From positions 1 to 44,675 of the forward strand of contig DATKWF010000009.1 in assembly GCA_035529715.1 (NCBI GenBank): a DNA stretch of 44,675 bases, written 5' to 3'. The notes under the pieces are model-generated. The model had not been told where the DNA came from. It worked only from the letters and a program-made list of their open reading frames with translations, and searched no databases. The position numbers and the translations under genes are program-made. Source of the DNA: DATKWF01 sp035529715 (GTDB taxonomy: Bacteria > Chloroflexota > Dehalococcoidia > Dehalococcoidales > RBG-16-60-22). Shown piece after piece: positions 8,605 through 15,308 of the stretch. The first letter of the stretch is position 1. Every line of letters starts with the position of its first letter.

Positions 8605-8712
8605 CTTTCAGCCATCATCCCTTTTCGAGCATATAGCTATTTTATACTTTGTGCAATTGCTATGGCCTGACGGTGGCGGCTGTCAGGTAGAGAATATGAC
8701 AACCTGCAGTCG

Positions 8713-8758
8713 CTTGTCAAACTCTAGGTTTGACAGGAGAGTCAAGATATGTTAGACT
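8713..8758. promoter_or_regulatory. Palindromic divergent promoter region between serA and the carboxyltransferase gene
   Basis: An 8-bp perfect inverted repeat, TGTCAAAC (8715-8722) and GTTTGACA (8728-8735), puts a consensus TTGACA -35 box on each strand. On plus, TTGACA (8730-8735) is followed after 17 nt by TAGACT (8753-8758). On minus, TTGACA (8720-8715) is followed after about 18 nt by TATTCT. This gives back-to-back promoters sharing one dyad that could also bind a regulator. Prediction only. Confidence 0.45.
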
Positions 8759-8986
8759 GAACTTCGGTGCTGGGCAGTAGATGCCCTGTGTAAAGATTGA
8801 AAAGGATTTCACCTTTAAGGCCTAGTTTCATGATAGGTTTTGTCTGGAATATGGGTAAAACCATAACCTCAAGTTTCGTCAGGAGTTCAGGGTAGTTAAT
8901 AATTCAAACCAGTTATCTTGGTGGGATAGTTTTGCCACCGGTGGGTAAACGGGGGAAAAATTACAGAGTGAAAAGGAGAACATATA
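8759..8986 (+). other. Long 5' leader of the carboxyltransferase gene, no known riboswitch recognised
   Basis: If the promoter at 8730-8758 is used, the transcript carries a leader of about 220 nt. It contains small hairpins (GGGCA/TGCCC around 8774-8788; GGTTTT/AAAACC around 8836-8863) but no intrinsic terminator and no motif set I can match to a known riboswitch or T-box. No ORF with a good ribosome site is seen in it. Confidence 0.25.
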
Positions 8987-10468
8987 ATGGCTGGCACCGC
9001 AAAAAACCCTGTAAAAATTACTGATACTACCTTCCGTGATGGACATCAGTCCACCTTAGCCACCCGCGGGCGCACCGAGGATATGGTGGGCATTGCCGAG
9101 GAAATGAACAAGGCTGGCTTCCATTCCATGGAGGTCTGGGGTGGCGCTACCTTTGATGTTGCCACCAGATTTTTAAATGAAGACCCCTGGGATAGGCCCC
9201 GCATTTTGAAAAAATTGATGCCGAATACCCCATTGCAGATGCTGCTTCGGGGACAGAACCTGGTCGGCTATCGCCACTACGCAGACGATGTAGTTACTGC
9301 CTTTGTGCATCATTCCGCTAAATGCGGGATTGATGTCTTCAGAGTGTTTGATGCCTTAAATGATGAACGTAATTTCGAAACCAGCGTCAAGGCGATTAAA
9401 GAAAGTGGCAAGCACGCCCAGCTTTGTATAAGTTATTCTCTCACCGAGCCAAAGATGGGCGGGCCGATATTTAACCTTGATTATTATATCAATAAGGCTC
9501 GTATCCTTCAGGACATGGGCGCTGATAGTATCTGTATAAAAGATATGGCTGGTCTTATCGACCCCGGCGATGCCTATATCCTGGTTAAAGAACTTAAGAA
9601 AGTACTAAAAGTACCTTTGCAGTTGCACTGCCACTTCACCAGTGGCCTGGCGGATATGGCTTATCTCAAGGCTATTGAAGCCGGGGTGGATATTATAGAC
9701 ACTGCTCTGGCTCCTTTTGCCCTACGCTCCTCGCAGCCAGCGTTAGAACCCATTGTGGCTATGCTCAAAGGAACTGACAGAGACACCGGGCTGGACTTGA
9801 ATCATTTGCTCAAGCTGGGAGAATATGTTGAGTCAATAGCTCCCAAGTATAGGGATTACTTAAACCGCACTCGGATGTCGGTTATTGACATTGGTGTGCT
9901 GATCCACCAGATTCCCGGTGGTATGCTATCCAACCTGGTATCCCAGCTACAACAGTCTGGTGCATTGCATCGGATAAACGAAGTGTATGCCGAGATACCG
10001 AAAGTTCGGAAAGACCTGGGTTATCCTCCACTGGTTACACCGACCAGCCAGATAGTCGGCGTCCAGGCTGTTCAGAATGTGCTTGCCGGCAGATATAAGC
10101 TGATATCAACCCAGGTAATGGATTACTGCTACGGACTGTATGGTAAACCGCCGGTACCCATTGACCCTGAAGTACAGAAATTGGTACTCAAGTATTACAA
10201 AGGGGGTCAGACACCGATCACTTGCCGCCCCGCTGATATGATTGAGCCGGAGTTAGATAAAGCAAGGGAAGCCGTCAAAGATTTCAGCCAAGATATTGGT
10301 GATGTGCTCATCGCTGCCATTTATCCCATAACCGGACTGCGCTTCCTGAAGTGGAAGTATGGTCTGGAAACACCACCTGCTGAAGTAAAAGCAAAGACTT
10401 TGGAGGAGGTAAAGGCTGAAGATGAGCTTATTGCTAAAGCAAAGGCTGGTAAGCTAGCTGAGAAGTAG
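8987..10468 (+). CDS. Biotin-dependent carboxyltransferase subunit (pyruvate carboxylase B / oxaloacetate decarboxylase alpha type)
   Basis: A 493-residue HMGL-like TIM barrel plus the PYC/OADA conserved domain. The start ITDTTFRDGHQST is diagnostic of pyruvate carboxylase B, OadA and transcarboxylase 5S. Further landmarks are SICIKDMAGLIDPGDA (about 180-195, with the Lys that is carbamylated in this group) and LHCHFTSGLADMAY (about 208-221, His-x-His metal ligands). The C-terminal domain (about 300-470) is present, but the biotinyl domain with the MKM motif, usual at the end of OadA, is missing, so the biotin carrier and biotin carboxylase must be encoded elsewhere. AAAGGAG lies 10 nt before ATG. 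It would move carboxyl groups between biotin and pyruvate/oxaloacetate. Downstream lie the ferredoxin and copy B genes. Confidence 0.88.
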   Translation: MAGTAKNPVKITDTTFRDGHQSTLATRGRTEDMVGIAEEMNKAGFHSMEVWGGATFDVATRFLNEDPWDRPRILKKLMPNTPLQMLLRGQNLVGYRHYADDVVTAFVHHSAKCGIDVFRVFDALNDERNFETSVKAIKESGKHAQLCISYSLTEPKMGGPIFNLDYYINKARILQDMGADSICIKDMAGLIDPGDAYILVKELKKVLKVPLQLHCHFTSGLADMAYLKAIEAGVDIIDTALAPFALRSSQPALEPIVAMLKGTDRDTGLDLNHLLKLGEYVESIAPKYRDYLNRTRMSVIDIGVLIHQIPGGMLSNLVSQLQQSGALHRINEVYAEIPKVRKDLGYPPLVTPTSQIVGVQAVQNVLAGRYKLISTQVMDYCYGLYGKPPVPIDPEVQKLVLKYYKGGQTPITCRPADMIEPELDKAREAVKDFSQDIGDVLIAAIYPITGLRFLKWKYGLETPPAEVKAKTLEEVKAEDELIAKAKAGKLAEK

Positions 10469-10511
10469 CAAGAATATGGTGTGTTGGTTGCCGCTCTAAC
10501 GATGGCACAGG

Positions 10512-10539
10512 CTCAAGCTTAAATGCGTTAAGCTTTGAG
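10512..10539 (+). other. Intercistronic hairpin behind the carboxyltransferase gene
   Basis: CTCAAGCTTAA (10512-10522) pairs with TTAAGCTTTGAG (10528-10539) with a single bulged base and a 5-nt loop. No T-tract follows, so it is not a standard terminator. It may protect the upstream mRNA or separate expression of the carboxyltransferase from the ferredoxin/copy B pair. Confidence 0.4.
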
Positions 10540-10564
10540 TAGAACGATTCCTCAATAGGAGGAG

Positions 10565-10702
10565 GTGAAATCTATCGGAGATAGTGTGCCGACAATGGCA
10601 AAGTGGGTGGAGTTAAGGCAAGAATGTAAAAAGCTCAAGGAAAAAGAGACAAAAAAGGAGGAGCTAAATGAAAGTAGATCCAGAAAAATGCATTGGCTGT
10701 GA
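10565..10702 (+). CDS. Possible small charged peptide upstream of and overlapping the ferredoxin gene
   Basis: An open frame of 45 codons from GTG 10565, with in-frame GTG 10586 and ATG 10595, overlapping the ferredoxin start by 35 nt in another frame. The product is very Lys/Glu-rich in its middle (KWVELRQECKKLKEKE), helix-like, with one Cys there. A strong AGGAGGAGGTG at 10557-10567 is too close to the first GTG and rather far from the others, so the start is unresolved. It could be a small protein, a translational coupler, or a chance frame. Confidence 0.25.
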   Translation: MKSIGDSVPTMAKWVELRQECKKLKEKETKKEELNESRSRKMHWL

Positions 10703-11405
10703 GCTATGCGTACCCGTCTGCCCGGTAGGGGCGATTTTAATGGAGGATGATGTTGCCAAAGTCAACGAGGACGAGTGCTGTGAGTGCAGTGCCTGCTACC
10801 GCTCCGAGATTTGCGCGGTAGATGCTCTGGTGGAAACTCCGGCCAAGGATATGCCGTGGCCTCGCGTCATCCGAGCAGTGCTGTCCAACCCCAGAGTTGA
10901 GAGTCCGGACACGCGGGTACCCGGGCGAGGCACTGAGGAAGTCAAGACCAATGAGGTTTCAGGAAGAGTAGGCCCTGGTTTCGCTGGCTTAGCCATTGAG
11001 TTAGGTCGTCCCGGCGTTGGCACCCGTATGTCTGATGTGCAGAAGGTGACCATGGCTATGGCAGAGATGGGAGCAGCTTTTGAAGCCGAGAACCCGGTTA
11101 CTCAATGGATAACCGACCTGAAGACCGGAAAGCTAAGAGACGATATCTTGAACGAGAAGTCGTTATCAGCTATTGTAGAGTGTGGTTTCCCCATTGGCAA
11201 GTTTAAGGCAGCTGTAGAGAGGCTGCGTGAGGTAGTTAAGCAACTGAACACCGTTTGTAGTGTAGTCAGTGCGGTCAAGGTATCGAAAGATGGCTCACTA
11301 GCCACCGACCCGATATTCAAAGAGCTGGGCATCACCCCCAGGCCGAATAGCAAGAACAATGTGGGTTTGGGGCGACCACTGTTTAAGTTCGAGGAGGTAG
11401 AATAA
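10668..11405 (+). CDS. 2[4Fe-4S]-type ferredoxin with an unrecognised C-terminal domain
   Basis: A 245-residue protein. Residues 1-60 form a bacterial-ferredoxin-like domain: a canonical first motif CIGCELCVPVCPVGAI, and an unusual second one, CCECSACYRSEIC, with spacing Cx2Cx2Cx5C and no Pro after the last Cys. Residues about 80-245 have no family I know; notable is VGPGFAGLAIELGRPGVGTR around 102-121, followed by largely helical sequence with two Cys (in IVECGF and NTVCSV). AAAAAAGGAGGA precedes the ATG at the proper distance. The stop overlaps the start of the copy B gene by one base (TAATG), indicating translational coupling and a shared task. It probably carries electrons in the cytoplasm, with the C-terminal part as partner or substrate domain (inference). 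Confidence 0.75.
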   Translation: MKVDPEKCIGCELCVPVCPVGAILMEDDVAKVNEDECCECSACYRSEICAVDALVETPAKDMPWPRVIRAVLSNPRVESPDTRVPGRGTEEVKTNEVSGRVGPGFAGLAIELGRPGVGTRMSDVQKVTMAMAEMGAAFEAENPVTQWITDLKTGKLRDDILNEKSLSAIVECGFPIGKFKAAVERLREVVKQLNTVCSVVSAVKVSKDGSLATDPIFKELGITPRPNSKNNVGLGRPLFKFEEVE

Positions 11406-12028
11406 TGACACATACTCTTCATCGTCAGGGAACACCAGAAAGCTTGAGCCGCGACTATCCGCTGGTTGCTGTCATGGCTCATGGCTTTAATGATAAGGGA
11501 GGTGGCCCCAAGCTGGGAAGGTTTCTGGAAATCTGTTGGAAACATGGTCCGGTCAACCTGGGTGACATGAAGCAAGGCAGCGTATTTACCTATGATGCCG
11601 CGGATATTTACAATAATGTCTCGGATACCACCATTGTTGAGTGCTGCTTTGACGACCTGAACAAGGTGGAAGCAGTTCTCCGTGACCTGAAAGAGGAGGA
11701 TTTAGGCGTGCCGGTGGTGGTCAGCGGGCTTATTGACAAAGTAGGCGAGTGCTGCAAGAAGGTAGGACTGGAAATTCACACGGTAGCCCAGTCCCTGGGA
11801 GTCTGGGGGAAGACCGAACTCCTGCCCAGCAAAGAGGTGCTGGAGATAACCACCATGTGCGGGCATGCCATGGTAGCTTCTCATCTGGTTGAGAAAATGA
11901 TTGAGGATATAAAGAAGGGCAAAACTACTGCCGAGAAAGCGGCCAAGAAGCTGGCCAAGCCCTGTGAGTGCGGGATATTCAATACTACTCGAGCCACGGA
12001 GCTACTGGACAAAGCAGCTGGCAAATAG
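11405..12028 (+). CDS. Cys-rich protein of unknown function, copy B, coupled to the ferredoxin
   Basis: 207 residues, soluble, no named family recognised. Compared with copy A it keeps Cys44, 80, 116, 117, 152, 187 and 189 and gains Cys81. The ends are strikingly constant: the first ten residues MTHTLHRQGT and the C-terminal block from LGVWGKTELLP to CECGIFN. An alpha/beta pattern with Gly-rich turns (SGLIDKVGECC) could hold a cofactor, but no nucleotide-binding or known catalytic motif is visible. GAGGAGGTAG lies upstream of ATG inside the end of the ferredoxin gene, and the genes overlap by one base. Behind it is a strong terminator, so the transcription unit is carboxyltransferase (possibly) - ferredoxin - copy B. 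A redox or Fe-S function is inferred from partner and Cys content. Confidence 0.8.
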   Translation: MTHTLHRQGTPESLSRDYPLVAVMAHGFNDKGGGPKLGRFLEICWKHGPVNLGDMKQGSVFTYDAADIYNNVSDTTIVECCFDDLNKVEAVLRDLKEEDLGVPVVVSGLIDKVGECCKKVGLEIHTVAQSLGVWGKTELLPSKEVLEITTMCGHAMVASHLVEKMIEDIKKGKTTAEKAAKKLAKPCECGIFNTTRATELLDKAAGK

Positions 12029-12054
12029 AACTGAGCAGAATAGCTAAACGAAGA

Positions 12055-12090
12055 GGCGGAGGATTTATATCCTCCGCCTTCTTTTTATTT
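12055..12090 (+). terminator. Strong intrinsic terminator after copy B
   Basis: Perfect 10-bp GC-rich stem GGCGGAGGAT (12055-12064) with ATCCTCCGCC (12069-12078), loop TTAT, then TTCTTTTTATTT. It ends the plus-strand ferredoxin/copy B transcript 27 nt after its stop codon. Confidence 0.92.
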
Positions 12091-12124
12091 CCATATGGTA
12101 ATTAAAAGTTTTCTTTGGTGTTAT

Positions 12125-12265
12125 TTACTCGTCCCAGCTATCCATTTCAGTAATTGCCTGGCAGAGGACATTCACCGCACGCTCGGCATTGGTCATGTCG
12201 GCAACTTCATTGAGGGAATGGGTGTATCTCCTGGCTACTAAAATAAAAGTTCTTTCCCTCTCTGG
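12125..12265 (-). pseudogene. C-terminal remnant of an M42-family peptidase gene
   Basis: Read on the minus strand, 12238-12125 encodes VARRYTHSLNEVADM, then TNAERAVNVLCQAITEMD and SWDE, then TAA, the same ending as the intact M42 peptidase at 16971-18011. By eye the last 114 nt differ at 13 positions (about 89% identical). Weaker similarity (PE..xTF.. in the same frame) continues to 12265, overlapping the last codons of the M29-like gene in another frame. No start or N-terminal part remains. It is a decayed or recombined second M42 copy, in inverted orientation relative to the intact one, with the M29-like and TRAP genes between. Confidence 0.88.
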
Positions 12266-13206
12266 ACAACCTTCCCATCAAGTTCAATGCATGGTTCCCA
12301 TATCATCAGGTCCTCATGCCCGGCAGCATGTACCTCACCACCCAATGTAATGTTTGAGCCAATACCAATGTGGGCGGTCCCTAACACCCCCTCATCTTCC
12401 AGTACGCTGCCAATTAAGCGGCACTCGGGATTTAGGCCAACGCCGAATTCCGCAATGTTGTAAATATTATCGTCATTCTTCATTGCCAGGTGCTTTCTCA
12501 ATATTTCAGCCTCTTTGCCACCTTCAATTCCAACTATGCGTCCTTTTTCAACATGTATAACAATCGGTTGATTCTTGATTAAAAGCCACCCGGCAACGGC
12601 GGCATCTATGACTATAGTTCCCTCAGCAGTTCCTTCTACTGGAGATATATTGGCTTCCTGACACTGACAGATAGAGTACGTTCCCGGTTCGTGAGCGAAA
12701 CCATGGTAGGCATTAGGCCGGCGCCCTTCAATTTGCGCCGTTATATCGGTTCCTGCTGGAGATGTGTACCTGATTGTCCTGGCCTGACCGAATAGTTTAG
12801 CAAGTTTCTCCACATTACCCCTTACCGCTTCTAGGTCAGCATTTAGTCCGCCGGAGGTAAGGATGTCAAGAGTAAAATTTGCCATGAGACAGTGGCGATT
12901 GCCGGCCTCTCTAGCTTCCAGACGGGCTCGGGTATGGCTTATTGCCATCGTTGTTGGCGAAAAACTAACATCGGAAGCCTTCATGGCAGCTGCTATAGGT
13001 GGTGGGGGTTCCTGACCATTGTAGGCCTGTGGTTCCATAACACATAAGCTGACTATTGCCCCAGCACTAATTGCCTCTGCCATCATCACTTTGGCAACAT
13101 CAATCTTATTGGTATCAGTGACAATGCAAACGTTCTCACCTTCTTTAACGTTCATCAATGTCCTGACGATTTTTCTGGCATTCTTATGGGCCAGCACTTC
13201 CTTCAC
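12238..13206 (-). CDS. M29-type (AmpS/aminopeptidase T-like) metallopeptidase family protein
   Basis: About 322 residues from GTG 13206, chosen because AGGAG lies 7 nt upstream; an ATG at 13236 would add 10 residues but lacks a ribosome site. The C-terminal half carries the pattern of thermophilic aminopeptidases: AEFGVGLNPECRL (about 255-267), EDEGVLGTAHIGIGSN (about 274-289) and GHEDLMIWEP (about 299-308), with Glu and His residues as likely metal ligands. Such proteins release N-terminal residues from peptides; some relatives are ring-cleaving enzymes, so substrate is uncertain. The stop lies at the junction with the M42 remnant. It lies downstream of the TRAP genes on the same strand (dctM starts that neighbour at 14725), suggesting linked uptake and breakdown of peptides or amino-acid derivatives. 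Confidence 0.7.
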   Translation of the reverse strand: MKEVLAHKNARKIVRTLMNVKEGENVCIVTDTNKIDVAKVMMAEAISAGAIVSLCVMEPQAYNGQEPPPPIAAAMKASDVSFSPTTMAISHTRARLEAREAGNRHCLMANFTLDILTSGGLNADLEAVRGNVEKLAKLFGQARTIRYTSPAGTDITAQIEGRRPNAYHGFAHEPGTYSICQCQEANISPVEGTAEGTIVIDAAVAGWLLIKNQPIVIHVEKGRIVGIEGGKEAEILRKHLAMKNDDNIYNIAEFGVGLNPECRLIGSVLEDEGVLGTAHIGIGSNITLGGEVHAAGHEDLMIWEPCIELDGKVVQRGKELLF

Positions 13207-13387
13207 AACAATACTCCTGGGCTGGTTTTTCCGCATTCGTGATTATGCAGAACAAGTGCCAGCATGATTTGGATGAGATTACTGATGAACTTCAGGCTCT
13301 GGCTATTTGCTGTACGTCTTCCTAGTTTCCTGATATAGGAAACTATACAGGAAACTATGTGACTACAGATTAGTTATATTTTACCTT

Positions 13388-14725
13388 TTACCTGCCTACC
13401 ATCTGTGTAGGTAACCAGGTGACTATCTCCGGGAAAAACGCAAACAGTACGAGCCCGATCATTACGAGTCCAACAAATGGAACTGTCCCGCGGATTATGT
13501 CACCCATGCTTATTCCCCACTCAGGCTTACAGGCCCCTTTGGTAACAAATATTCCGCCGGCAACGGGAGGCGTCATGAAAGCCATCTGCAGGTTAACGCA
13601 AACCATTATACCGAACCATACCTGGTCAAATCCTAACTCTTTAGTAACCGGAATCAATATTGGCACCATGAGCAGGATTATCCCTATCCAGTCGATAAAC
13701 ATACCCAGCATGAAGACGATGAACATTATGACTAGGAAGGTGCCCCATTTCCCGCCGGGAACGGCCAGAAGCATTCTGGTCACCACTTCCTGTCCGCCAA
13801 CACCGATGAATACGCTGACAAAGGCAACTGCCATTGCCAGCAGGAGAGCACAATAACCGCTGGTGAAGACGGTGGTAATGGCAGCTTGTTTTATGACTTT
13901 CCATCTAAGGCGGCGGTAGGCAGCTACCAAAACTATAGAAGCAAAAGCACCCACGCCAGCTGCCTCAGAGGGAGCCGCTACACCAAAGAAGATAACCCCC
14001 AGCACTGCCATAATCAGTGCTGCCGTTGGCACCAGTGCCACCAGTAGCTGATATGTTTTGGTGGCGAATGGCACTTGCCTTTCTTCAACCGGCACCGGGG
14101 GCGCTATATCTTTCTGTATGAAACAACGAATGCTAATATAACCGATGTATAGAGTAGAAAGGGTCAGCCCGGGGAACATGGCTCCCATAAATAACTTGCC
14201 CACCGAGACTCCGGCCATCGGCCCATAGAGTATCAACATAATACTGGGCGGAATGAGAATGCCCAGAATGCCACCGGCAGTAACTGCCCCTGCAGCCAAA
14301 CTTTTACTGTAACCTCGCTTCAGCATGGAGGGGAGAGCAACAATCGTCAGCATGGTGATAGAAGCGGCAATCACACCTACAGTAGCCGCAATAATAGTGC
14401 CCAGCAGCACGGTGATTACTGCCAGACCTCCCCTGAAGCCACCGAGCCACACGTATAATACATCGTAAAGCTTTTCCGTTATCCCTGAATATTCCAGCAT
14501 GGTCCCCATAAAAACAAACAGGGGAAGCGCCAGGAGAACATACCCCGATATAAAGCCAAACATTCGCTGGTAAATAAGGTCGCCCACCCCAAAGCCCCAC
14601 ACGGTAAAGCCGACTCCTAAGGCTAAGGTGCCGGTCACGAAACCCAGGGGGAAACCAAACAAAACTAAAAACAGGATTCCACCGAACATAATGATGGTTG
14701 CAATTTCAGGGCTCAGGTCAATCAT
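13388..14725 (-). CDS. dctM: TRAP transporter large permease (DctM)
   Basis: About 445 residues with 11-12 hydrophobic segments. Typical DctM features: LALPLFVFMGTMLEYSGITE near residue 50-70, TVGVIAASITMLTIVALPSMLKRGYSKSLAAGAVTAGGILGILIPPS in successive stretches around 110-160, and the conserved PPSIMLILYG element. DctM is the Na+-coupled translocator of TRAP importers. ATG at 14725 was preferred to an ATG three codons upstream because AGGAGG is 10 nt away rather than 1; it overlaps the dctQ stop. The operon is dctP-dctQ-dctM on the minus strand. Confidence 0.93.
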   Translation of the reverse strand: MIDLSPEIATIIMFGGILFLVLFGFPLGFVTGTLALGVGFTVWGFGVGDLIYQRMFGFISGYVLLALPLFVFMGTMLEYSGITEKLYDVLYVWLGGFRGGLAVITVLLGTIIAATVGVIAASITMLTIVALPSMLKRGYSKSLAAGAVTAGGILGILIPPSIMLILYGPMAGVSVGKLFMGAMFPGLTLSTLYIGYISIRCFIQKDIAPPVPVEERQVPFATKTYQLLVALVPTAALIMAVLGVIFFGVAAPSEAAGVGAFASIVLVAAYRRLRWKVIKQAAITTVFTSGYCALLLAMAVAFVSVFIGVGGQEVVTRMLLAVPGGKWGTFLVIMFIVFMLGMFIDWIGIILLMVPILIPVTKELGFDQVWFGIMVCVNLQMAFMTPPVAGGIFVTKGACKPEWGISMGDIIRGTVPFVGLVMIGLVLFAFFPEIVTWLPTQMVGR

Positions 14726-15226
14726 AGTTCTCATTCCTCCTCAGGCGATGTATACCGCGAAGGAACTGTGCGACACCTTGCAGGGTGAAGGCAATAAATC
14801 CAATTGAAACCACTGTTCTCAAAGGACCTGCTGGCGGATACCAGCCGGTTTCCATCATCCTTTCACCGCTTACCCAGGCATCTATCGTCCACGTAACAGA
14901 AACATAAGAAACTAAAATCATTATCGGGAAAAACAATATCATAGACCCAATTACATCAATGAGCCCCATCCATCTAGGCGCCAGGTGGGCATAAATAATA
15001 TCAACTCTGATATGGCGGTCATAGCGATAGGTATATGATAGGCCAAGGATATATAATGAACTGCCTAGCATTATGGCGACTTCGTATGGCCATAAGTTAG
15101 GCTTGCTAAAGATGTATCGCAAGATGACTCCATAAGTCACCACCAGGACCAGCGCTATCGCCAGCCAGCGTCCCCAGCCTCCTACCTGCTCACTGATGGA
15201 ATCAATTACACGGACTACTCTTCTCA
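14718..15226 (-). CDS. dctQ: TRAP transporter small permease (DctQ)
   Basis: About 169 residues with four hydrophobic segments (roughly 18-40, 47-65, 85-108 and 130-150) and the DctQ-type motif YDRHIRVDIIYAHL in the cytoplasmic loop between segments 2 and 3. ATG at 15226 was chosen because AAGGGAG directly precedes it; the open frame extends to a TTG at 15251 without a ribosome site. It pairs with DctM in the membrane. It is separated from dctP by a strong stem-loop and overlaps dctM. Confidence 0.88.
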
Positions 15227-15254
15227 TTGACTCCCTTTCTTGATTTGTCAAACG

Positions 15255-15296
15255 GCATCCCCTACCCCCTAAATATTTTTAAAAGGTAGGGGATGC
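15255..15296 (-). promoter_or_regulatory. Intercistronic stem-loop between dctP and dctQ
   Basis: A perfect 12-bp inverted repeat, GCATCCCCTACC (15255-15266) and GGTAGGGGATGC (15285-15296), encloses an 18-nt AT-rich loop. There is no U-run following on the minus strand. Located just after the dctP stop, it probably stabilises the dctP message or partly terminates, so that the binding protein is made in excess over the permeases, a common arrangement. Confidence 0.65.
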
Positions 15297-15308
15297 TCAT
15301 TTTATCGC

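Noticed and set aside
8759..8986. T-box or known riboswitch in the carboxyltransferase leader
   Set aside because: GGTGGGATAG-like pieces only loosely resemble a T-box sequence, and there is no terminator/antiterminator pair.
10459..10668. Frameshifted biotinyl domain after the carboxyltransferase gene
   Set aside because: No MKM-type biotin attachment motif is readable in any plus-strand frame of this gap.
13419..13856. Long plus-strand frame inside dctM
   Set aside because: Antisense shadow of a membrane-protein gene whose motifs are clear.
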